From Clostridia bacterium (GTDB lineage Bacteria > Bacillota > Clostridia > Monoglobales > Monoglobaceae), in the NCBI GenBank assembly GCA_017436245.1, contig JAFSDN010000089.1:1-36120 (forward strand): DNA of 36,120 nucleotides, given 5' to 3'. The notes below the pieces were generated by a model. The model saw only the letters and a program-made list of their open reading frames with translations, was not told where the DNA came from and did not search any database. Shown one piece after another: positions 1 through 8,726 of this stretch. The translations under genes were made by a program, and so were the position numbers. Numbering within the stretch: the stretch's first letter is position 1; the number at the start of each line of letters is the position of its first letter.

Positions 1-1
1 A

Positions 2-10
2 TGGTATAAT
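2..10 (+). promoter_or_regulatory. Extended -10 box before the GH89 gene
   Basis: TGGTATAAT at the left edge matches the extended -10 form (TG-N-TATAAT) and lies about 34 nt before the GH89 start codon. Any -35 box lies outside the window, so this is a probable but incomplete promoter. Confidence 0.5.
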
Positions 11-43
11 TAACCTAAATTACATTAGAGGGTGTGTTGGATT

Positions 44-2608
44 ATGGAAATGAGTAAAAACTTTGATTTTGAAAAGGAGGCACAGGGGAAATATTATCCC
101 TGTGTTTTTGACGTTGACTTGCAGGAAAATATGTATGTTGACAAAGTTTCTGTTTTTATGGGAGAGCCCGGTTATACACAATATACTCTTTATACAAGCA
201 TTGACGGTTGCAATTTCAAGCTTGTTGCCAACAAAGACAATTGTTCAATTTACGATGCTGAAAAGGGTGATGTTTTTGAAATAAACGGAACGGAAGCAAG
301 ATTTTTTCGTATTTTTGTTGAGTATTACAGTGGGGGCATTGAAGCACCATTGAAAAAGCTGTACTGTGAGGGCAGAAAGAGCAAAACACCTTTAGCGGCT
401 GAGACTGAAATTCATACAGGAGATTTTGAGGTTTCTGCGTATAACTGCGAAATATCGGAGATTGACATCGTTTCCGAGGTGTCTGGCATTGTTGAACGTA
501 ATCTTGGTGCAGAATATAAAGATTGGTTTGACTTCAGACTATTGCAAAAGTCTGAAAATGACTTTTTTGAAATAAACAGTGCGGACGACAAAATTGTTAT
601 ATGCGGAAACAACGGAGTTTCTCTTGCAACAGGCTTAAACTACTATCTTAAGTATTTTTGCAATGTTCATATTTCTCAGGTGGGAAGTCAGGTGAATATG
701 CCATCAAAACCGGTTAAACTGGAAAACAGCATAAGAAAAACTACTAAAGCCAAGATAAGATATGCATATAATTACTGCACTTTTTCCTATTCAATGCCCT
801 TCTGGAACGAGGAGCAATGGCGAAAGGAGCTTGACTGGCTTGCACTTAACGGCGTGAATGTTGTTCTTGATATAACGGCACAGGAGGAGGTTTGGAGAAG
901 ATTCCTCAAAAAATTGGGCTATTCTCGAAAAAATACAAAAAACTTTATTGCAGGGCCTGCATATTATGCATGGGCTTATATGAGCAACCTTTTTGGATTT
1001 GGAGGACCTGTTCATGATGATTGGTTTGAAAAAAGGGTTGAGCTTGCAAGAAAAAACCAATATATTATGCGAAAGCTGGGGATGATGCCTGTTCTTCAGG
1101 GATACAGTGGTATGATTCCTACGGATATTCAGGAGTATGACAAGAATATAGACATCATTCCTCAGGGAACATGGGCATCTTTTCAAAGACCGCATATGAT
1201 AAGAACCACTTCGGAAAGTTATGTGAAATATGCAAAGCTGTTTTATGAGAGCCAAAGGGAAGTTTATGGTGACCATTCCTGTTATTTTGCAACAGACCCT
1301 TTCCATGAGGGCGGAAAGACGGCGGATATGTCGCCACGTGAGATTTCTTCTGCAATTATCAGATCAATGTTGGATTACAGAGAGGATGCAGTGTGGATTA
1401 TTCAGGCATGGGAAGGAAACCCTCGTTCTGAGCTTCTTGCGGGCTTAGCTGATATTGAAAACGGAAGGGAGCATGCATTGATTCTTGATTTGTATGCCGA
1501 AAAATTGCCTCGCTATAATGAGGGCGAGCCTGGCAAGGTGAGTTACGGCTATGATAAGGAATTTAATTATACGCCGTGGGTGTTCTGTATGCTCAATAAT
1601 TTTGGCGGCAGACTTGGTCTGCACGGTCATCTTGATAATCTGGAAGAAAATCTTCCAGAGGCATTTAACAACTGCAAGTGTATTAAGGGAATAGGGATAA
1701 CCCCTGAGGCAAGCGGAAACAATCCTGTGCTGTATGACTATTTCTTTGAGAGTATATGGCAGGAAAGTGCAGAAAAGTTTGAAAAAAACAATTTGGATGA
1801 GTGGATTGGAAAATATATTCAAAGAAGATATGGAGCAAAGAATGACAATTTGTTGAAAGCATGGATGATACTGAAAAATACGGTATATAAGGCGGAATTT
1901 AATCAGCTTGGACAGGGTGCACCCGAATGTATTGCCAATGCAAGACCTGACTTTGGAATCAAGGCTGCATCGGCATGGGGAAATGCGGTTATATCATATG
2001 ACAAAAAACTTCTTGAAGAAGCGGCAGGGTATTTCCTTGGTGAATATGAAGTGTTGAAAAACTCTGAATGTTTTATGTATGATTTGATAACTGTTTTTCA
2101 GCAGGTGCTTTCAAACAGAGCACAGGATTGTTATGAGGAAATCGAAAGAGCATATAACGGAAAAGACAGTAAAGATTTTGAACAAAAGGCTGAATGTTTT
2201 TTGAATATAGTTGATTCCATGGAAAAACTTACATCAGGCAGTGAATTCTATGATTTTGAAAAATGGGTGAGCTCGGCAAAAGCTTTGGCTCCCATTGCAG
2301 ATGATTTTTCGCAGCGGCTTTATGAAATTAACGCAAAAGCTCTGGTTACAACATGGGGAGCGTACAATCAATCGGAGGCAGGCAGTCTTCATGATTATTC
2401 AAATCGCCAGTGGTCACAGCTTTTTGGTACTTTCTATAAAAAACGCTGGGAACTATGGCTGAAACAAAGAGCTGATGAGCTTGAGGGTAAAGAAAGCTCT
2501 GAATTTAACTGGTTTGAGTGGGAATGGAGTTGGGTGCGAAACTGCAAAATATCAACCGCGTGCCATGAAACCGACCGAAAATTCTTTGAAAACATTCTTG
2601 CTCAATAG
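44..2608 (+). CDS. GH89-family alpha-N-acetylglucosaminidase-like enzyme
   Basis: An 854-residue protein resembling human NAGLU and clostridial GH89 enzymes, which release terminal alpha-linked GlcNAc. Seen: an N-terminal beta-sandwich of discoidin type (about residues 10-115), an NAGLU-type N-domain, a barrel with LDWLALNGVNVVLDITAQEE and GPAYYAWAYMSNL, the motif DPFHEGG (candidate acid/base E422), GITPEAS (candidate nucleophile E555), and a helical C-terminal part ending in the family's WGAYN...YSNRQWSQL block. There is no signal peptide, so it should act in the cytoplasm. ATG 44 is chosen because AGAGGG at 27-32 sits at good spacing; a GTG at 32 overlaps that site. Family assignment is firm. 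The real substrate is less sure, because the neighbouring genes point to plant-type polysaccharide rather than mucin or heparan. Confidence 0.87.
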   Translation: MEMSKNFDFEKEAQGKYYPCVFDVDLQENMYVDKVSVFMGEPGYTQYTLYTSIDGCNFKLVANKDNCSIYDAEKGDVFEINGTEARFFRIFVEYYSGGIEAPLKKLYCEGRKSKTPLAAETEIHTGDFEVSAYNCEISEIDIVSEVSGIVERNLGAEYKDWFDFRLLQKSENDFFEINSADDKIVICGNNGVSLATGLNYYLKYFCNVHISQVGSQVNMPSKPVKLENSIRKTTKAKIRYAYNYCTFSYSMPFWNEEQWRKELDWLALNGVNVVLDITAQEEVWRRFLKKLGYSRKNTKNFIAGPAYYAWAYMSNLFGFGGPVHDDWFEKRVELARKNQYIMRKLGMMPVLQGYSGMIPTDIQEYDKNIDIIPQGTWASFQRPHMIRTTSESYVKYAKLFYESQREVYGDHSCYFATDPFHEGGKTADMSPREISSAIIRSMLDYREDAVWIIQAWEGNPRSELLAGLADIENGREHALILDLYAEKLPRYNEGEPGKVSYGYDKEFNYTPWVFCMLNNFGGRLGLHGHLDNLEENLPEAFNNCKCIKGIGITPEASGNNPVLYDYFFESIWQESAEKFEKNNLDEWIGKYIQRRYGAKNDNLLKAWMILKNTVYKAEFNQLGQGAPECIANARPDFGIKAASAWGNAVISYDKKLLEEAAGYFLGEYEVLKNSECFMYDLITVFQQVLSNRAQDCYEEIERAYNGKDSKDFEQKAECFLNIVDSMEKLTSGSEFYDFEKWVSSAKALAPIADDFSQRLYEINAKALVTTWGAYNQSEAGSLHDYSNRQWSQLFGTFYKKRWELWLKQRADELEGKESSEFNWFEWEWSWVRNCKISTACHETDRKFFENILAQ

Positions 2609-2641
2609 CTGTTGTTAATAATGTACCAAATTTGGAAAGTC

Positions 2642-2683
2642 AAGCGAAAAAATTTATACTAATCTGTCAAATGTTATATTGAA
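2642..2683 (+). promoter_or_regulatory. Shared 42-nt upstream activator element, copy A
   Basis: This stretch begins AAGCGAAAAAATTTATA and runs to TGTTATATTGAA. It recurs at 10481-10522 with only three mismatches. It ends inside the -35 box of the GH3 promoter, the position of a class II activator site. Two similar half-sites (AAATTTATA near 2650, AAATGTTATA near 2669) lie about two helical turns apart, as AraC-family proteins prefer. The link to a particular regulator is inference. Confidence 0.7.
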
Positions 2684-2725
2684 GCCAAACGACATTACAT
2701 GATATACTTTTCAATATAGTAATGT
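2679..2725 (+). promoter_or_regulatory. Promoter of the GH3 gene with overlapping inverted repeat
   Basis: TTGAAG (2679-2684), an 18-nt spacer and TATACT (2703-2708) form a moderate sigma-A promoter 35 nt before the GH3 start. An inverted repeat, ACATTAC (2692-2698) with GTAATGT (2719-2725), brackets the -10 box and the likely start point and could be an operator. The other copy of the upstream element also has an inverted repeat over its -10 box. Confidence 0.6.
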
Positions 2726-2742
2726 GTTTGGAGGATGAGGCA

Positions 2743-5436
2743 ATGATTGGTGAACGGATAGTTAATGGGCTTGAATTGCGTCACATGACACCGGAAGATA
2801 TAAATATAATTCATAAAGTGTCTGAAAGGACAACTGCAGAGGGCTGTGTTCTGCTGAAAAATAACGGAATGTTGCCTTTGAAAAAAGGGGACAATGTTGC
2901 GGTTTTCGGAAGGATGCAACGTGATTATGTTCCTTGCGGCTGGGGCTCAGGCGGAGATGTTAATGTTGAATATACGACGAATATTTTTGACAGTCTGACT
3001 GAAAAAGAACTGGAAATAAATCAAAGAGTTGTTGAAGCATACAGAGAATGGGCAGAAACAAATCCGGTTGATTACAGCGATTTTAGCGTACATCCAAGAA
3101 ACAGCGAGGGCGAAATGCCTATGCCGGAGTCAATTATTAAAGCTGCAGCAGAGGAAAGCGCCAAGGCTCTTATTATAATTACAAGAATAGCAGGAGAAGG
3201 AAAGGATCAGCACGATGAAAAATTGAGTTACAGACTTTGTGACGAAGAATATGAACTTATAAAAAACGTAAGTAATGCCTTTGAAAACACTTGTGTTGTT
3301 TTAAATACCAGCAGTATAATAGATATGAGCTGGGCAACAGAGTTTGATGTGCAATCCATTATATATGTGTGGCAAGGAGGACAGGATGGAGGCAAAGCTA
3401 CGGCAGATGTTTTGTGCGGAGACAGCTATCCGTCAGGTAAGTTAAGTGATACTATTGCGTATTCTGTATCGGATTATCCGTCTGCAGCAAATTTTGGTGC
3501 GTCCGACGAAAACGTATATGAGGAAGATATTTTTGTGGGTTACAGATATTTTGAAACCTTTAAAAAGGATAAAGTAATGTATCCTTTTGGTTATGGTCTT
3601 TCATATACACAATTCAGTATAGATGTTGAGAATACATATGTCAGAGATAACGAAATAATAATAATGCTGAACGTTGGCAATACAGGTGATTTTGCAGGTA
3701 AGGAAACTGTTCAGGTGTATTTTTCTGCACACAATAATAAAATCTCATATCCGTCAAGAACATTAGTAGCTTTTGCAAAATCCAAGGAATTACAGCCTCG
3801 TGAGTCAGAAAAAATTGTTATAAGCTTTAATGCAGAGGATATGGCTGCCTATGATGATACAGGTGTTACAGGCAACAAATCCTGCTATGTGCTTGAAGAA
3901 GGTGAGTATGGCATTTATGTGGGAAATAATGTGCGTGATGCACAAAAAGTGTATACATATCATCAGCCTCAGACAAAAGTGACAAAAAGGCTGTCGGAAG
4001 CTCTTTTGCCGAACAAATCATTTAAACGCATGATTAACAAAAGTGGCAAGGCAGAGTTTGAAGTTGTAGAAAAAGGTGAATTTCATACGCCTGAATGTAC
4101 ATTTAAAGAAATTGAATATACGGGTGACAGAGGATATTTGCTGGCTGATGTATATCACGGAAATGTCGCAATAGAGGATTTTGTATCCCAGTTAAGTGAT
4201 TTTGATTTGGCGTGTATATCACAGGGTGAGGGTATGCACAGTGACAAAACACGACCCGGATGTGTTGGGGCTATTGGCGGTCTGACCAAGGAATTACAGA
4301 AATTCGGAATACCCGCAATATGTGTAACAGACGGACCGGCAGGATTGCGCTTCGATAACGGTGATACGGCTGTTCAGATTCCCATAGGTACATTGTTGGC
4401 GTGCACGTGGAACTGCAAGCTTGTGGAGGAATTGTATTCGTATCTGGGAATGGAAGCCTATTACAAAAAGGTGGACGGACTTTTAGGCCCCGGAGTGAAT
4501 ATTCACAGACATCCGCTGTGCGGTAGAAATTTTGAATATTATTCAGAAGATCCGTATTTGAGCGGAATGATTGGAAAGGCAGTATGCTCGGGACTTGATA
4601 AGGCGGGTGTAACTGCAACGGTAAAGCATTTTGCGGCAAATAATCAGGAATTTGAAAGGTCTCTTACTAATTCACTTGTGTCGGAGAGAGCCCTGAGAGA
4701 AATATATCTGAAACCATTTGAAATGATTGTAAAAGATGGAAAAACAAAAATGATTATGACCGGATATAATCGGATTAACGGTGTTCACGCAGCAGGAAAT
4801 TATGATTTGACAACATTGATTCTGAGAAATGAATGGGGCTATGATGGGGCGGTTATGACCGACTGGGGTGCCAAGACAAATGAAAATGAGAAAAATATAA
4901 GAGAGAAAAAATATCAGATAATTTCCCAAAATGATGTGTATATGGTAAGTGTCTCTGTGGAAGATGTTGTTGGCGAAATATTGCTGGCGTTGGAAGAGGG
5001 TGAGATTACCCGTGCACAGCTTCAGAGAAATGCTGTAAATTTACTGAATGTAATTTTAAACACACCAACCTTTGAACGGTATATGGAAAAGGGTTGCGAA
5101 TATAAAGAAGCATATGAAAATGCTGAAACAAAGTTGATTTGTAAATGCACAGATGTAGTAAGTGATAAGGAATATACCATAGATGCAGAAGGAAATAAAA
5201 AATTTTATGCGGAGATTAGATATGTGTGCACAGCCCCTGAGTTGGCACAGGTTCCGATTAAGGTAAAAGTAAATGGAAAAGTTGTCGGTGTTTATGTTTG
5301 CTTATCCAAAGGTACAGGCGTTTGCGCTGAAAAAATTTTGGCACGGATACCGATTGACGATGATGGAAAACCAATAAGAGTCGCACTGAATTATACTGAC
5401 GAGATAGAAATAAAGGAAATGGAATGTTATATTTGA
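2743..5436 (+). CDS. GH3 beta-glycosidase with swapped domain order
   Basis: An 897-residue GH3 enzyme, probably a cytoplasmic beta-glucosidase or beta-xylosidase acting on imported oligosaccharides; there is no signal peptide. The domains are in swapped order. The alpha/beta sandwich comes first (about residues 25-300, ending at PFGYGLSYTQF; candidate acid/base E152 in AGEGKDQHDE), then an Fn3-like domain (about 300-415), then the (beta/alpha)8 domain (about 475-780) with TDGPAGLR, GRNFEYYSEDP, KHFAANNQE and nucleophile D707 in VMTDWG. Most GH3 enzymes have the barrel first; the reversed order is known from a few rumen and clostridial beta-glucosidases. About 100 further residues follow the barrel. 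ATG 2743 is chosen because GGAGG at 2730-2734 lies 8 nt upstream; the ATG at 2722 precedes that site. Confidence 0.9.
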   Translation: MIGERIVNGLELRHMTPEDINIIHKVSERTTAEGCVLLKNNGMLPLKKGDNVAVFGRMQRDYVPCGWGSGGDVNVEYTTNIFDSLTEKELEINQRVVEAYREWAETNPVDYSDFSVHPRNSEGEMPMPESIIKAAAEESAKALIIITRIAGEGKDQHDEKLSYRLCDEEYELIKNVSNAFENTCVVLNTSSIIDMSWATEFDVQSIIYVWQGGQDGGKATADVLCGDSYPSGKLSDTIAYSVSDYPSAANFGASDENVYEEDIFVGYRYFETFKKDKVMYPFGYGLSYTQFSIDVENTYVRDNEIIIMLNVGNTGDFAGKETVQVYFSAHNNKISYPSRTLVAFAKSKELQPRESEKIVISFNAEDMAAYDDTGVTGNKSCYVLEEGEYGIYVGNNVRDAQKVYTYHQPQTKVTKRLSEALLPNKSFKRMINKSGKAEFEVVEKGEFHTPECTFKEIEYTGDRGYLLADVYHGNVAIEDFVSQLSDFDLACISQGEGMHSDKTRPGCVGAIGGLTKELQKFGIPAICVTDGPAGLRFDNGDTAVQIPIGTLLACTWNCKLVEELYSYLGMEAYYKKVDGLLGPGVNIHRHPLCGRNFEYYSEDPYLSGMIGKAVCSGLDKAGVTATVKHFAANNQEFERSLTNSLVSERALREIYLKPFEMIVKDGKTKMIMTGYNRINGVHAAGNYDLTTLILRNEWGYDGAVMTDWGAKTNENEKNIREKKYQIISQNDVYMVSVSVEDVVGEILLALEEGEITRAQLQRNAVNLLNVILNTPTFERYMEKGCEYKEAYENAETKLICKCTDVVSDKEYTIDAEGNKKFYAEIRYVCTAPELAQVPIKVKVNGKVVGVYVCLSKGTGVCAEKILARIPIDDDGKPIRVALNYTDEIEIKEMECYI

Positions 5437-5473
5437 TTTTTGAATGACTGTCAGGCTAAAGAGGAGTGATGAT

Positions 5474-6307
5474 ATGGAATCTTTAAAATGCGGTATTGAA
5501 AATATTGCAATTAGAATAAAAGGTACGGAAATCCGTCTTGATTTTGCAGATTGCCTGAAAACATATTGTTATGACAATGGTGCAAATTTATCTGACAGAA
5601 TAAAGGAGATACATTATCATAATTATTGTGAAATTTTTCTTGTGTCTGATAATACAATGAAGCTATCGACCCCTGAGGCAGTTTTTGAAATTTCGGATTC
5701 GGTTGTTGTTGTGCCAGCAGGGGTAAAGCATTTTTATATGGGCGCAAAGACAGAAGGCGAAGTATTTTCGTTCAGGCTTTTAAACTCTGCAATGGGAATT
5801 GACGGTAATATTAAATGGCTTGAAATGGATAGTAAAATGAAATGTTACATACAGGAGATTCTGAATATTTACAAATCGGGTGGCGCATTTTTTTCTGATA
5901 AGTTGTCGGCATTGTTTACGCTGATTGTTACGGAAATAATCGAAAAGCTCAGAATAATTGGTTTTGCAGAAGGTGAATGTGGGAAAACAGGGGAATATAT
6001 TGATATTATAGAGGATATTATAAACCGCAGGTATACCGAGAGGCTTACCCTGACCATGGTTGCGGAAGCATTACATCTGAGTGAAAAACAGACCTCAAGG
6101 ATAATAAAAAGGGAATATGGAAAAACGTTGTCGCAGGTGCTTAATGATAAAAAGCTTTCGGTTGCGGTTATGCTGCTGAGATATACAGATAACAAAATTG
6201 ATGAAATCCTGTCTCAGCTGAATTTTGAATCAAAGAATTATTTTTTTACGCTCTTTAAGAAAACATTTCATATGACACCGGGCGAATATAGAAAAAATAC
6301 AAAGTGA
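5474..6307 (+). CDS. AraC-family transcriptional regulator
   Basis: A 277-residue regulator. The N-terminal half (about residues 15-105) looks like the cupin sugar-sensing domain of AraC proteins, with HYHNYCEIFLV and VVVVPAGVKHFY. The C-terminal 100 residues form the paired helix-turn-helix domain (LTLTMVAEALHLSEKQTSRIIKREYG, then IDEILSQLNFESKNYFFTLFKK...MTPGEYRK). It lies 37 nt after the GH3 gene and 10 nt before the next gene, so it is probably co-transcribed with both. It may bind the repeated 42-nt element, including the one at its own operon promoter, which would make the circuit autoregulatory; that is inference. ATG 5474 follows GAGGAG (5461-5466). Confidence 0.88.
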   Translation: MESLKCGIENIAIRIKGTEIRLDFADCLKTYCYDNGANLSDRIKEIHYHNYCEIFLVSDNTMKLSTPEAVFEISDSVVVVPAGVKHFYMGAKTEGEVFSFRLLNSAMGIDGNIKWLEMDSKMKCYIQEILNIYKSGGAFFSDKLSALFTLIVTEIIEKLRIIGFAEGECGKTGEYIDIIEDIINRRYTERLTLTMVAEALHLSEKQTSRIIKREYGKTLSQVLNDKKLSVAVMLLRYTDNKIDEILSQLNFESKNYFFTLFKKTFHMTPGEYRKNTK

Positions 6308-6317
6308 GGGAAACAAT

Positions 6318-7550
6318 ATGAAAAACATTGGATGTACAATGGAAAAAATTTGGAATCATTTTGAACACAAAATGCTTTGTAAGGAAACAAATCTGATATA
6401 CGATTTCCTTGTGGGATATGATGAAGATGCGCTGACAAAAGCCTTACCCACCCTTGGAGAAATTGCATTGCAGATTCCAAACCCTTGCGGCTGGGGTACG
6501 GGAATGGAGGATTGCATGCTCAATAATCCTTTGATGCTTGATGCGGTTATTTACCGTTATGAAGTGACAAAGGATAAAAAGCTCTTTGGGCTTGCGGATA
6601 AACTTCTTGCGGGAATCAGGCTTTGTGCAACGGTATCGGATGACAGAGGTTATCTTGCAAGAGGTGTCTCGCCACTTGACGGCAAGAGCCATTACATAAA
6701 CAGCTCAAGAGACCAGTACACACAATGCATATATGCTCTTTTTCACTATTACACCAGCAGTATGATGAGAGAAAAGGACAAGGAATGGATAACAGATGTC
6801 CTTGTGTCATTTGCTGAACGTGCCGAAAAGAATATTACAAAAGAAAACGAATATGATTATCTTCGTGAGGACGGACAACGGGGACTTGTTTGCAATATGT
6901 GGGGTCCGACTCTTTGGGGACATGAGGTGAATCGCATACATATGATTTACCTTGCCGCATGGTATACAAGCAGGGATGAACACTGGTTTGAATTATATAA
7001 GGAAATAAGGGATGAGGGTATACGTCTTGCAACGGAGAGAATTCATCCCAGAACCGAAATGTACGGCTTTTTGCAGATGCAGGTTTCAATGAAGCTGCTT
7101 TATGAAGCAGAGCCGGAGGATGAGTACAAGAAGAAATATGCAGAAATTCTGAAGTTTGTTGCACAAAAGGTCTCGGACTACAGAATTACGGAAGAAAAAC
7201 TGGATTATACTCAAATCAACAGCCCTTTTTCTGACTGGCGTGAAAAAACAGCCGAAAATGTGTGGCATCATTTTGTGGCAAGAACGGAGCGGAATGCTCT
7301 TATTGGTGGCTATACTTATTATGTTCCGCAGGAAAAGCTGTGGGACGAGGTTATAGAGATACGCAACATAACCGAAGCGGTTTATATACGGATGCTTGGT
7401 GGAGACAGGAGTATTTCGGAAGAACAATGCAGTGATTTTTTGAAGGTTCTTGATTTTTTTGACGGCGAGAAGCATTGTTCATATGCATATATATGTGCGG
7501 TTGTCTCTTATTGGGCGGCGAAGTTTTTTGATGCGGAGCTCAGAGTTTAA
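6318..7550 (+). CDS. Predicted alpha/alpha-toroid protein, possible glycoside hydrolase
   Basis: A 410-residue protein without a signal peptide. It shows regularly spaced helical stretches with aromatic and acidic motifs (CGWGTGMEDC, YRYEVTKDKKLFGLADKLL, SSRDQYTQCIYALFHYY, MWGPTLWGHEVNRIHMIYLAAWY). This pattern is typical of six- or seven-hairpin toroid enzymes such as GH88/GH105 or rhamnosidase-like catalytic domains. I do not recognise a specific family. Its position in an operon with GH3 and an AraC regulator suggests a cytoplasmic step in oligosaccharide breakdown. The start follows GAGGG at a normal distance. Confidence 0.65.
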   Translation: MKNIGCTMEKIWNHFEHKMLCKETNLIYDFLVGYDEDALTKALPTLGEIALQIPNPCGWGTGMEDCMLNNPLMLDAVIYRYEVTKDKKLFGLADKLLAGIRLCATVSDDRGYLARGVSPLDGKSHYINSSRDQYTQCIYALFHYYTSSMMREKDKEWITDVLVSFAERAEKNITKENEYDYLREDGQRGLVCNMWGPTLWGHEVNRIHMIYLAAWYTSRDEHWFELYKEIRDEGIRLATERIHPRTEMYGFLQMQVSMKLLYEAEPEDEYKKKYAEILKFVAQKVSDYRITEEKLDYTQINSPFSDWREKTAENVWHHFVARTERNALIGGYTYYVPQEKLWDEVIEIRNITEAVYIRMLGGDRSISEEQCSDFLKVLDFFDGEKHCSYAYICAVVSYWAAKFFDAELRV

Positions 7551-7575
7551 AAATTTTCCAAAACGAAAATATTCA

Positions 7576-7604
7576 TTGCACAATTTTTGTTTGTTTGATA
7601 TAAT
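7576..7604 (+). promoter_or_regulatory. Sigma-A promoter of the two-component pair
   Basis: TTGCAC (7576-7581), exactly 17 nt, then a perfect TATAAT (7599-7604), about 30 nt before the response regulator start. Just upstream, AAACGAAAATATT (from 7561) resembles the first part of the shared 42-nt element, which may be a weak site for the same regulator. Confidence 0.7.
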
Positions 7605-7634
7605 TAGTTCATTAAGGTATATGGAGTGTCGGAT

Positions 7635-8726
7635 ATGTACAGTATTTTAATTGTCGATGACAGTAACGTTGAAAGACGTGGAATACGACGTCTTTTGGAA
7701 AAATACAACGGATGCTTTAATATTACGGAGGCTTGCGACGGAGAGGAAGCCTTTGAGCAGATTTGCAAAAATGATATAGATATTGTGTTTACCGATGTCA
7801 GGATGCCCATTGTGGACGGCATCAAACTCCTGAAAATGATAAAAGAGCATGACGGTTCAATACAGACGGTGATTATCAGTGCATACAATGATTTTGAATA
7901 TACAAGCAAGGCGATTGAAAACAAAGCTGACCATTATATCCTGAAGCCCATTGATGTGGACACCTTCAATAAGGTGCTTGTCAGCGTGATTGAGGCGGTT
8001 GACCGCAAGAGAAGCTGTGAATCGCAGGAAAAGGAAATCATAAGAAATCTTGTGGATTTCAGCGAGGAAGCTGATTTTGTTTATGAAAACAGGGCATACC
8101 GTGATGTGTTTAATGCCATTGTTGAAAAGGACACATTGCGAATTGTACGGTCAACTGAGGACTTGTTTGCAAATTTCAGGAGCAGCAAGTCAATGTCGGT
8201 TTTATATGTTAAGCAAATCTGTGTTGAAATATCAAAAAGACTCTGCAAGCTCATAAAGGATGAAAAAAAGGAGCTTAATAATATACTCAACGAAATTGTT
8301 TTGAAAAAGAACTATGAAGAAATAGAAACCTATATGCTTGAAATGGTCAGAGTGTTGACGGACAAGGTACTGAAAGAGAATGAAACTGATGAAGTTCAGC
8401 TCAGTGCACCCGTAAAGACCGCTTTGGAAATTGTCCGCAAAAGATTTCAGGAAGATATTTCGTTAGAGAGTATTGCTGAAGAGGTTGCTCTTTCTTCCAA
8501 ATATTTCGGACAGCTTTTTAAGAAGGAAATGAATGTAGGATTTGTGAAGTATCTCACTCATTACAGGTTGGAAAGAGCTGAAAAGCTTCTGAACGGAACA
8601 AGCATGAACATAAATGATATATGCAGGCAGATTGGCATACAAGATCCGTCTTATTTTTGCTTTGTTTTCAAGAAAAAGTACGGAGAAAGTCCCGATCGTT
8701 ATCGGAAAAAGGCGGGGGATAAATGA
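7635..8726 (+). CDS. YesN-type response regulator with AraC DNA-binding domain
   Basis: A 363-residue response regulator. The receiver domain (about 1-120) has the acidic pair D8/D9, phospho-acceptor D54 in VFTDVRMP, the switch region IISAYNDFEY and K104 in YILKPID. A middle helical linker leads to a C-terminal AraC-type paired helix-turn-helix (ISLESIAEEVALSSKYFGQL, then MNINDICRQIGIQDPSYFCF...SPDRYRK). It is the partner of the downstream kinase, with which it overlaps by 4 nt (ATGA). In Firmicutes such pairs sit beside LplABC-type sugar importers and activate them, which fits here. ATG 7635 has GGAG 8 nt upstream; a GTG at 7626 is less likely because it would add MSD before the usual start. 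Confidence 0.92.
   Translation: MYSILIVDDSNVERRGIRRLLEKYNGCFNITEACDGEEAFEQICKNDIDIVFTDVRMPIVDGIKLLKMIKEHDGSIQTVIISAYNDFEYTSKAIENKADHYILKPIDVDTFNKVLVSVIEAVDRKRSCESQEKEIIRNLVDFSEEADFVYENRAYRDVFNAIVEKDTLRIVRSTEDLFANFRSSKSMSVLYVKQICVEISKRLCKLIKDEKKELNNILNEIVLKKNYEEIETYMLEMVRVLTDKVLKENETDEVQLSAPVKTALEIVRKRFQEDISLESIAEEVALSSKYFGQLFKKEMNVGFVKYLTHYRLERAEKLLNGTSMNINDICRQIGIQDPSYFCFVFKKKYGESPDRYRKKAGDK

Noticed and set aside
32-44. GTG 32 as the GH89 start
   Set aside because: It overlaps the AGAGGG ribosome site that serves ATG 44, and the extra residues MCWI have no counterpart in the family.
791-1306. Minus-strand frame of 171 codons inside the GH89 gene
   Set aside because: It is the complement of well-conserved GH89 coding sequence, with no ribosome site or recognisable protein.
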